Positions 1 through 9,847 of a stretch of DNA of 64,000 bases are shown here, piece after piece; positions within the stretch are counted from its first letter, which is position 1, and each line of letters begins with the position of its first letter. The stretch is taken from positions 16,251,501-16,315,500 of the forward strand of contig NC_088310.1 of NCBI RefSeq assembly GCF_910592395.1, in the 5' to 3' direction. The position numbers and the translations under genes are program-made. This DNA comes from Lineus longissimus (Eukaryota; Nemertea; Pilidiophora; Heteronemertea; Lineidae). The notes under the pieces were generated by a model. The model did not search any database and was not told where the DNA came from. It saw only the letters and a list, made by a program, of their open reading frames with translations.

Positions 1-1430
1 GATTGAAACATTGATTCGTTTCTGTTAGGAATGGATGGGAAGTTTTTTAGAGATGCCCAAGGACAAATAAGAAGAGAATCAAAAAAGATCAAAATATTTA
101 TGATTTTTTATTTCTGTTTGTGCGCTAACTGACCACGTTACCCTTGATGAAAGAAGGAAGATATTATATCAATTTATAACGTTTATTAATTCACTTTAAA
201 AACATACAGAAGAAAGAAGAAGGTTACAGGAAAAATAAATTATAAACTCGGGTTCGAATGACATTCGTATCGGGAAGAGAAGACGCGTGGATGACTTACA
301 TGTCAATTAAAACATCGTCTAACTTTTGATTTTTTATAGTGCCTTTGTTTCGGAAGAAAATATTTTCAGATTCCGTTCGTGGTCATGTACCCAAGACACG
401 GCAAAGTATTTCCTGCATTTTGTCTACGTTAAAACAAATGAGTTATTTTGAATCAAAAGTAGAATATGTTTTTCTTGATACACGTATGTAGTAGTTACAT
501 GAAAGACTATCTTCATGGATTTGTTTTCAATTTCTAAGAAGGACCTGCAAAGATACCAAATAAAACGAGAGTTTAAAATACGGCAGCATAAGGAACAACA
601 CTTGTACAAATCAAGTCTAAAATGCATATCTCCCTAGTTTGACTTCAGAAAAACAACATCACTGGAGCGATCTGGTTCCTGAAAAACAACAAGCGGACAA
701 GGAACACTGATGCATCGCCACGAACTACAAATGTCCAGAGCGAGAGTATGTATTCACATTCGTATTTCGGGAGCCTTTGCTGTGGTGCCTGTGAAAAAAG
801 ACATAAATCGTGAATGTTAGCCAAGGCATGTACACTGAACGGTTAACTAACAAAGGCTAAAACATTTCTAGAACTCAGGAGAAAAGTTATCAAAATGCAA
901 TGGTCATTTTAGTTATTTCTATTTTCGAACAGTTGCTGTACAGGCGTTGGTATGGACTTATTGTGTGTGATGTCTGGGACACAAGGGCATGTCGACAAAG
1001 AACCTCGTTCACAGGTGCATGCATGGCATAATTCAAGTGCAGTACATTTCATAGAGCGTTCACCTGACGGCGAGCTAAATATTAATTTACTGATAAAAAT
1101 ATTCTTCTGATATAATGATATTTGCATAAGTAGGAGCTACGATCATTCTTATCAAAGTCAAAAAATAACTTTCAATTCTTCTTGGTTTTTGTTTTCCTTA
1201 TCATTACATATATTTCTCTTCATCATCTTCCTAATCGGATAAGGATAGAAAACACACTAGATATACTAAGATTTCAAATCAAACCTATTGCATACTTTCA
1301 ACAATTCCCTTGACCAAAATATTCCGGCAATTTTCTTTCGACTGAGATTGTACATGGACCAACACCATGCTGCGCAACACGCCATATCGAATGAGAAAAT
1401 GACCAATGTTCAAACCCAAAATATGTGAAC
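1..1430. other. AT-rich non-coding sequence
   Basis: I see no exon, RNA gene or recognisable repeat here. Open frames are short on both strands and lack family resemblance. If the candidate exon at 1526-1568 is real, this would be the first intron of a gene running left out of the window. Confidence 0.5.
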
Positions 1431-1525
1431 TCAGTCGACTTTGAAACTATTCAAACAAGTGAATGTGATACTTCTGTTGTTAACTAAAAGTTTGGGTCGA
1501 AATTTAGAGTTTAATACGTTCTTAC

Positions 1526-1568
1526 CGTGATTATTTTCGGTTTTTGTGGGAGCAAGTTGTGAAGACAT
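1526..1568 (-). CDS. possible first coding exon of a leftward gene
   Basis: On the minus strand an ATG (1568-1566) opens 14 codons, MSSQLAPTKTENNH plus one base, ending exactly at a consensus splice donor (G|GTAAGAAC). Just upstream, the sequence GGCGCATGCGTACC near 1610-1625 resembles an NRF-1 promoter site. A competing ATG lies slightly upstream at about 1582 in a near-perfect Kozak context (GCCACCATG), but it opens only a 16-residue frame that stops before the donor, so it could be an upstream ORF. The product is not recognisable from 14 residues, and the rest of the gene would lie left of the window. Confidence 0.22.
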
Positions 1569-1929
1569 GTTTGGACAACATGGTGGCTGGACTGAAGACA
1601 GACGAAGCCAGGCGCATGCGTACCAGGTCAAAGCCAACGGCCCATATTCATAAAAGTTCTTAACTTAAGCGCCATAAAACCCAAAGTGGTCAACTTCCCA
1701 AAGTTCCCCACCTAAAATGGAATTCATAAAACTACTCAGTGCCCCACTTAGCCAGGTTGACTGCTTAACTTTGAGTGTAACACTTATCTTTCTTCAAACA
1801 ACACATCAGGTATCCATGTCATATTTCTTGTTGATTTCTGCCTATAAATTAATTCGTTATTCATTGATCATGGGCATTCAAAGGTGCAAATTACAAAGCA
1901 TTTTCTGTACACAATTGTATCATCATTGC

Positions 1930-3345
1930 TTTCTCTCCCCCAAACTGTCATTCATCCCCCTCCCTCCCTCCTCTACTCGTCCCTGCTTCCTTCCCCTCCT
2001 TCTTCAACACCCTCTCTTCGCCTGCCCCCACCCTTCTCCTCTCTCCCCCACTCTGTCATTCATCCCCCTCCCCCTCCTCCTCTACTCTCCCCTGCTTCCT
2101 TCCCCTCCTTGTCTTACACGCTCTCTTTGCCTGCCCTCACCCTTCTCCTCCTCTCTCCCCCACTCTGTCATTCATCCCCCTCCCCCTCCTCCTCTACTCT
2201 CCCCTGCTTCCTTCCCCTCCTTCTTCAACACCCTCTCTTCGCCTGCCCCCACCCTTCTCCTCTCTCCCCCACTCTGTCATTCATCCCCCTCCCCCTCCTC
2301 CTCTACTCTCCCCCGCTTCCTTCCCCTCCTTGTCTTACACCCTCTCTTTGCCTGCCCTCACCCTTCTCCTCCTCTCTCCCCCACTCTGTCATTCATCCCC
2401 CTCCCCTCCTCCTCTACTCCCCCCTGCTTCCTTACCCTCCTTCTTCAACACCCTCTCTACGCCTGCCCTCACCCTTCTCCTCTCTCCCACACTCTGTCAT
2501 TCATCCCCCTCCCCTCCTCCTCTACTCTCCCCTGCTTCCTTCCCCTCCTTCTTCAACACCCTCTCTTCGCCTGCCCTCACCCTTCTCCTCTCTCCCCCAA
2601 ACTGTCATTCATCCCCCTCCCTCCCTCCTCTACTCGTCCCTGCTTCCTTCCCCTCCTTCTTCAACACCCTCTCTTCGCCTGGCCTCACCCTTCTCCTCCT
2701 CTCTCCCCCACTCTGTCATTCATCCCCCTCCCCCTCCTCCTCTACTCTCCCCTGCTTCCTTCCCCTCCTTCTTCAACACCCTCTCTTCGCTTGCCCCCAC
2801 CCTTCTCCTCTCTCCCCCACTCTGTCATTCATCCCCTCCCCCTCCTCCTCTACTCTCCCCTGCTTCCTTCCCCTCCTTGTCTTACACCCTCTCTTTGCCT
2901 GCCCTCACCCTTCTCCTCCTCTCTCCCCCACTCTGTCATTCATCCCCCTCCCCTCCTCCTCTACTCCCCCCTGCTTCCTTACCCTCCTTCTTCAACACCC
3001 TCTCTTCGCCTGCCCTCACCCTTCTCCTCTCTCCCCCACTCTGTCATTCATCCCCCTCCCCTCCTCCTCTACTCCCCCCTGCTTCCTTACCCTCCTTCTT
3101 CAACACCCTCTCTTTGCCTGCCCTCACCCTTCTCCTCCTCTCTCCCCCACTCTGTCATTCATCCCCCTCCCCCTCCTCCTCTACTCTCCCCTGCTTCCTT
3201 CCCCTCTTTGTCTAACACCCTCTCTTTGCCTGCCCTCACCCTTGTCCTCCTCTCTCCCCCACTCTGTCATTCATCCCCCTCCCCCTCCTCCTCTACTCTC
3301 CCCTGCTTCCTTCCCCTCCTTCTTCAACACCCTCTCCTCTCATTT
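1930..3345. repeat. pyrimidine-rich minisatellite, ~13 copies of a 108-112 bp unit
   Basis: The word CTGTCATTCATCC recurs at about 1944, 2053, 2165, 2274, 2386, 2494, 2602, 2713, 2822, 2933, 3041, 3152 and 3264. Units come in a short form (108-109 bp, with CTTCTTCAACACC) and a long form (111-112 bp, with CTTGTCTTACACC in many copies and an extra CTC). The forms mostly alternate, which suggests amplification as dimers. The + strand is almost free of purines, so stop codons are rare and all three + frames stay open for more than 1 kb. Unit length is not a multiple of three, so no frame encodes a constant peptide repeat. I see no gene here. Confidence 0.95.
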
Positions 3346-3689
3346 CGTCAAGAGGCACACTGTGGACTTACAAGAAATGATGCGATTTATAAAAAAAGGC
3401 CCCCCCCGGAATAACTCTCAAAAGTCCTAGGTGGCGAGAGCGAGCCCCCCCCCCCCGTTTTGAAACTCAGAGGGGTGGCAGACAACCTGAGAGAGAAATT
3501 CGACCAGTGGGCTAGGCAGTAAAGGACCTAGACCTCGAGTTGATACGCAAGGCTCAGAGGAGAAGCAGTCGTTAAGTGCTTCCCAGCCAGCATCCAGACT
3601 CGCAGTCCAGTAGACGGCAAGGCACGCTGGTGACCCCCACAGGACGGCTGTATCCCTAAGACCCAAGTCCGCCCAGGTGGAGGCTTGAA

Positions 3690-4516
3690 TCAGGGTTGGG
3701 GACGGGGGCAATTCTTGAACGCCTGGTCTGGGACCACATCCGGTTCCTGCTTGGCAGTATCCCCGAAAAGACCAAAGGGAACCCAACCGAGAGCAGGGTT
3801 GACCGGCGGGAGAGGACAAGTCTCTAGAGACACATACTGCCTAACTAGAGCGCGCATACCTGCCACAAATGGCAGGGTCCTCACTCCCCGAGGGGAAGTC
3901 GGCCTGAGAGGCTGGGCCAGAATGGAATGCAAGTCCTGAAACTCACAATCCATGGGCTGATGACCGAGGTCAAAAGCTACCAGCCGATCCGCCTGACGCA
4001 CCGTGGACCGGTCCTTGAGATTTTTATTTTCCAGGTGTTTCGTCAGGCGCTTGAGCATCCGCCTCTGGCTAGATGTAAGGTCAGGGTCAGAATGCTGAGG
4101 CCGAGGGTCCTGAATGGCCTCCCATGTGGCAGGCATGGGAGGGGGGGGGTAGGGCGATGCATCTGAGCGAAAGCCCCGTCTTCAAACCCCGAATGGCCAG
4201 ACAGGACAGGGTGGGAGCACACTAGAGAAATGATAGGCCTCACTGCACCCAAAGCGGGGGGAACACGAGCGTCCCTCGTCCGCGAATAGTGCTCTAAAAC
4301 CGAGCCCTTGCCAATACCTGGCAGGACACCTCCTGGCTGGGTGAAGAGCAGCAGGGACGGGGAGGTGAACCTCGGCCCTGCGAAGTCGTCGTCCCCAAGG
4401 TGGGACGAGGAACCGGGTGCATGTAAAAATCTGGCATCAGCAGTTCTGGTCAGAATGGGAACTGCCCGTCTGTTTTGAGGTCTGAATAGACGGGATGATG
4501 ACGTCAGTTTGGCCAT
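3690..4516 (-). pseudogene. unidentified GC-rich reading frame, split by a homopolymer frameshift
   Basis: The ATG at 4516 opens 157 codons to 4043. A second frame (4136 to 3690) starts inside it. The two meet at a run of nine G (4141-4149 on +), where a one-base length change would put them in one frame of roughly 270 residues. The second part has a basic, helix-prone stretch (SSQRRMLKRLTKHLENKN) and then a Pro-rich tail. A third open frame continues to 3427. Local G+C is clearly above that of the surroundings. I do not recognise the protein; an element-encoded structural protein is possible. A TATA-like TTTTATAAGA lies at 4550-4541, very close to the ATG. The break could be decay, polymerase slippage or an assembly error. 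Confidence 0.3.
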
Positions 4517-4680
4517 TTTCCTTACCGCACGCCTTCCCGCTCTTATAAAACTGACATGGTGTGAAGTGGGGGAGAGGCTAGATCATCAACGATACGAGTC
4601 AATCTTATGGCAGGAATTCTAGAAGCATGTGTAATATAAGTCACATGACTCCTACGTCATTGGCGGGCAAAAGTAAACAT

Positions 4681-5680
4681 AATGAAATGGTCCAGGGACC
4701 ATGTGCTCACCTCGGGTAATGTTATGCATGTCATTTGCAGTGGATATGGGGAGAACAGTTCCTGGCTAGTTTAACCAGTTCTGATTCCATTGAATAATAT
4801 TATTATTCTGAGCTCAATGGCACAAAAGAAAATGACTGGTACATCATTTTGGTTATAAAATTGACTGGATTTTAGAGTTATTGAAGAGTTCACATGTTAC
4901 ATGGAAATTGGTTGACATCTGTTAAACAGTTTAGGAGTAATAGGACTTCGTTGGATATTCAAGATGACGGCCTGGTGGCCATATTTGTCATGGGATTAGA
5001 CTGAAAGTTAGGGATATTGATAAGAGTACATAGATATATAATCTCATGAAGTTTGGTTGCAATCCAATTATTAGTTTCGGAGTAATAGGACTGTGTTTGA
5101 TTTTCAAGATGGCCGCCTGGCGGCCATATTGGTCAGTGGATTTGACTGAAAATCAGGGATGTTGTAGAGAGTAAATAGATATACAATCACATGAAATTTG
5201 GTTGTAATCCGACTTTGTTTAATTTTCAAGATGGCCGCCTGGTGGCCATATTTGAAGTCCGAGCGGGACAAATTTTTAGGGTAGAATAGAGGGTCCCTAG
5301 ATACATGTCCTCACAAGTTTAAAACCTTCTAGCTCAAATAGAAACGAAACGTGTCGGTGATTTAGTGAACTTTGACTTCTGCGACCTTGAAAAGTAGGTC
5401 AAATCAAATTGTCATTAAACCTTATTAGATACACCCACCATAAAAATTCCGTCACTCTATGTACAAACGTTCAAAAAGGCAAAAACCACTTTCCAAATGG
5501 CCGTCTGGAGGCCAGAAAGTAGGTCATATCGCGAAAAAGAAAAATAGGTCTGGGCATATTGCCCAAAGCTACCATCACACCAAGTTTTAACCATCTAGCG
5601 CTAGCGATGACAAAATGTGCTCCCCTAACGGACGACGGGCGCCACAGTATTGTATAAGCTCCCAGAGGTGAGTTAAAAAT
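4681..5680. repeat. interspersed repeat family A, copy 1
   Basis: Starts AATGAAATGGTCCAGG and a GCTCACCTC motif; ends ACGGACGACGGGCGCCACAG then GAGGTGAGTTAAAAATGAG. The subterminal GCTCACCTC and GAGGTGAG words are inverted relative to one another. Inside are ~160-bp repeated segments carrying AAGATGGCCGCCTGGTGGCC (near 4960, 5105, 5230) and a 'gaccttgaaaagtaggtcaaat' segment near 5385. The copy at 18461-19630 has the same ends. Non-coding. Confidence 0.75.
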
Positions 5681-5689
5681 GAGAATTCA

Positions 5690-6690
5690 AACAACATGGC
5701 GTGAGTTGTCGATGTCAGAGAAGAATGGTTGGTTTTCCCTAATCGTGAATAATTTATTGACTGTTGAGAATATGATAAGAAGCTATGAGATAGATACCAG
5801 GGATGAATGCAACCAGAACCATTGAGATTTGGAGTCCGTAACAGGAATGACACAAAATCAGCTGGAAGTTGACAAGGATCAGAGATATGGTGTTGTAGTT
5901 CTACCCTCTGCAGATGGGTTACTTCCCGACAGTAGTCAGTAAGAAAGTAAACCTTTAAGATAAAGCCAAGTCAAAATGTATGCTTTCGTGAGAACGCAAC
6001 TAGACTGGCACTGGGAGGTGCAGTGGGACTCAACCCCCCTCCACCCCTCCCCCCCCGGAATCCCCTACCTGCTTGATGCACCAACCCAGAAAATGATATA
6101 CTAGCCAACATCATTTACTTGGCCCTAATGTGTCATGATTATGGAATTTCATTTGATAGATAAAATTGATTAGACACTCCGTCATGAATGCATCTCCTGA
6201 GAAATAAATGTCAACAAATAGCACAGCGGTAATGTTTACTGCAGCCTAATTATTAAAATAGACACTGACACATGGTATTTCAATGCATGTGCAATCGATC
6301 GTAAACAATGACATGTTTTTTTTTATTAGAGCATGCGCAATACATCGACTCGGATCTAGCCTCTCCCGTGAGTGAAGTTGGAGGGCCCACAATGAGAACC
6401 ACACCGCCACAATAGTTCTTATTCATAGAATTCAGTCGGCAAGATTTATGTGCATGGCAAAAGTGGATTAACTCAGCTAATTTCCATGGATATTACCCAG
6501 GAATGTTTTCAAGGCGAGAGAAACATCTGATTTAAGTACTGAGCTTATTAGATTTCTCGTCCATGCCGAAGATTGGCCTAAAACGTTTGCGAAAACTAGT
6601 GCATTTCTGAGCGTTCCTTAGGTCACGTGATTGTAGGACAAACTTGAGACTCAGCTGCGCAACAACAGTACTGGGAGCTATCCATGCTAT
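5690..6690. other. non-coding sequence
   Basis: No supported exon. It contains a C-rich run near 6035-6065 and otherwise ordinary AT-rich DNA. Confidence 0.5.
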
Positions 6691-6700
6691 TGATGGTAGT

Positions 6701-7612
6701 GTGTAAACACTGAAACGTTTCAAAAGAAACAGGTCAAACGAAACGAGTCAAATAAATGGTCAAAACGTGAAATTGAAAATGCACTATATGGATGTGTCGT
6801 TTTTCAAGGCTCTGTTTTGTATTTTTACCACATAAAAGCCACAGAATTTCAAACAGAAAGCGATTAATTATAAATAGATTTACCGCAGTCCATTCAGCTC
6901 TTTCCCAATTAAGATAAACCGGTATTTCCCCACGTAACCTCGTACCCTGCCCCAATATTTAGCACTATCGTATACTTTAACGATAATAACGATGATTTAT
7001 TGGAACACGTTGAATTGAACATGTCCAATTTTGCCTTGAACTCTTTCGAACGTAGCAATCAGACACGGAGCATCAGCAGATCAGAGGTCATAGCATTATT
7101 CATGTTTTTCCGCATTTCATCTGGCATTTCCCTGACCTAATGGTTCGGTTTTGTAAACACAAATAAACTAACACGAATTTAAAACAAAAGATAGAATTGA
7201 TATCATAGGCTACACGGCAAACACAACAAAACATCACATCAGTCTGGTCAGAAGCTCAAGCTGTGTCATGGAATGCATAATGTACAGTGATTCGCCAACA
7301 TGGAAGCCAATTCAGGCAGAGATAATATTTTGAATATTAACTCTGCTTTTGGAGATTGGCACAGGGACGAGGCCGATTTACTTATTGCGCTGAAAATGTG
7401 GAATGCCAAGGCGGGTCGCCGTGTTGCAAACAATTTACCAAATTCATCGCCTAAAAATCTATCCAGACTATCAAAGTACGCAAACAGAATTATTGTTATC
7501 ATTATAACAGATCATGAGTATAATTATTCAGTAATATTCATTTTTATGCCATATTTTTATTTTTGACTCGTTTCGTTTGACCTGTTTCTTTTGAAACGTT
7601 TCCGTGTTTACA
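6701..7612. mobile_element. inverted-repeat element with ~50-bp arms
   Basis: The arm at 6701-6752 is the reverse complement of 7562-7612. Forty-one bases are identical (including GAAACAGGTCAAACGAAACG) and the outermost dozen bases differ at two or three sites. The ~810-bp interior holds an 88-codon + frame at 7300-7566 (ATG in context CAACATGG), which begins inside the element and stops next to the right arm. That peptide is not recognised. Arm identity suggests a fairly recent copy. I see no clear target-site duplication. Confidence 0.7.
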
Positions 7613-7845
7613 TACTACCTGCTATTGATACTTCTATACAATAAAAGGAGAAAGTGGTGAGGTTTGTCCGGAGTGTTCTCGAAATTGGGAGGGAAGAGGT
7701 TGTTTTTTGTAGTAGGATAGTCATCTATGGTTATATGTGGAATGTTGTTTTGATATTGTAAACTTGGAAGTGCTGGGAAAAAGAATTTGACGGGGGAATC
7801 CGAGCCAAGATGTATACATCAAGTAACATTGCATTTCGTCAGTCT

Positions 7846-7936
7846 TTATGTGATAATACCCGTCCGGTGGACGTGTTATTGAGGGGATTTGTTTAACCCC
7901 TCCGGTGTCCACCGGACGGGTACTATCACATAAAAG
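7846..7936. repeat. short hairpin element
   Basis: The arms TTTATGTGATAATACCCGTC and its near complement (…GACGGGTACTATCACATAAA) face each other around a ~35-bp core; about 27 bases per arm match with few changes. A related word, CACATAAAAGC followed by CCTTTTTATTGATCCACC, occurs at 7928-7978 and again at 10466-10516. This suggests the hairpin sits beside, or in, a dispersed repeat. Confidence 0.7.
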
Positions 7937-9686
7937 CAGTCTGTTCTAGGATTACCTTTTTATTGATCCACCTTGTATAATCATCTCATACTCCAACAAT
8001 AATGTGTTGCTACGGCAGCATGTCACCAGACAATACATTGAGATCCCAGGTCTGCCCTGAATTCAAAATCATGTCAATCGATACAAAAATATCATGCCCT
8101 GTTCGTCGTAGGTCCACGATATGCTTCAAATCTAATTTCCCACCAGAAAAATTGTAGGCACTAGAAATTGTAGGACAAAATGACTGATACATGTTCCGTC
8201 AACATGGTTTATAGTTAGTTGTTTTGCCAAATATCACCAGGTAATATTTGGGCTCCAACTGATCAATTCACCAACAGACAAATTGATAAACTTGTCCCAG
8301 GTTTACTCTCCTCGGGATGATCCATTGAAATCCTGTGCAGTTCTTTACAAGGGACATACAGGTTGCATCATCATTGATATAGATTCATGGAAATAAACTG
8401 AAATTTGATGGATGTCAACCCAATATTCCTGATATAGAGGTTTAAAGTTGTGGTTATACTCTCATGTTTACAAAGAAAACTGGCATTAACTGATTTAGGT
8501 CACATGAGCAATGCAAAACTATAAAAAGGCTATTAATAGATCTTGCACAATCAACAGATCTCGTTATCGCCGAGAGTACCCAGAAGCCTCTGTAATGTCC
8601 TTTTAACTTTCGTTCTTGAAAAAGACACAACAATATTTCTGGTAAAATCGCTTCTCTGACTGCATCAATTTCTCTGAATGCAAAAAGGGTAATCTTTAGC
8701 TGGTTGCATTCAATCTTTGGCAGATAACATTAAAACGATTCATACCGAACAGGGCACATCCAGAATATTGGCTATGAAAAGATTTGACAGAAAAGTCAGT
8801 GCTTTCATCACATGTACTGTAGGTACAATCTACACATGAGAGCCATTCTCAAGACTAGCATATACCCGTGGCGCGGGCTGTTCGAGGTATAAAAATCGGA
8901 TTGTGTGGGTGCTGGTATGTTGTGGGTTTGGTGTAAATGGGGTGCTGGTTTGTGAGCAACATTTTTTTTAATGAGTGTAATACTTCTCAAGATGGCAGCC
9001 AATATGAAGCCTACAAACAGGGTGATTCTGAAAACAAGGGACACATAATTAGCTTGTAGATTCTACCAGACGTTATTTTCACAAATCATTCACAGGTTAA
9101 CAGAACTCACCCTAAAGGATGTACCTTTAGCTACAAGTTGGATGGAAAAAAGGCTGAGGTACAAGACGACAGTAAACACCTGGTCAGACCAATAGATTTT
9201 GAATTGTCAGCCTTGTCATTCTTTTTTCTCAAAAATGATTAGCAACTGCAATTGTGATGAATTTGAGACTTTTGGCCATTTTCAGAACTAAAATTCCACC
9301 AGAACTAAGGAAACTAGAGCCATTGAATTGTGTACGTATATATGTATGTATTTATACTGATCGTTGCTAATGATCTCAAAACGTTTAAGGGTGACATCTA
9401 CAGTAAATGCCTAACTGCAAAGCGAAAAGAATCAATGCTATCCTCGGGAAGTCATGGTTTCTAAGGCTATAGGGGCTATAGCAGCCACTAGGGTGGGGCT
9501 CTTTTAATTTTCAGGCCGCTGTAGGGTTCAAAGGGTTAATGGAGTGGTCGATTTTAGAATATGTTTGTTCTTTTCCTATTTCATTAGTACACATTTTTTT
9601 CTGAAGTTTTTGATGTCTTTCCCATTTTGTTTCAACTCATCGATATAAGAAAACCAAATTCAATTCTGACATTTCTTTCTTTTCAG
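7937..9686. other. non-coding; presumed upstream intron of gene 1
   Basis: Gene 1 needs an earlier exon ending in phase 2, but I found no convincing signal-peptide exon here. No repeat beyond the 7928-7978 word was identified. Confidence 0.4.
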
Positions 9687-9847
9687 GAATATGGCAATGC
9701 AGGCCAAAACAGTTTGTCAGTCACTAACATACACTGACAACTTTGAAAAGGTACAAAATTGTGCTGAAAAAGCATGCAGCTCCATTATAAGTGGTGGATC
9801 GAGTTTGGAGAACCTATTCAACAATAACTGCAAGGATCTTTGCAGAG
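9687..9847 (+). CDS. gene 1 exon a (cysteine-rich ectodomain)
   Basis: The acceptor is TTTCTTTTCAG and the donor AG|GTATGT. Length 161 nt: one base completing a codon, 53 codons, then one base. The other two frames hit stops, so the frame is fixed. The incoming phase is 2 and outgoing phase 1. ATGs near the start lack a signal peptide, so this is an internal exon rather than the first. Confidence 0.75.

Noticed and set aside
1717-3430. Open frames of 565, 443 and 366 codons on +
   Set aside because: They lie in all three frames of one pyrimidine-rich tandem array; stops are absent because of composition, and the unit length rotates the frame.
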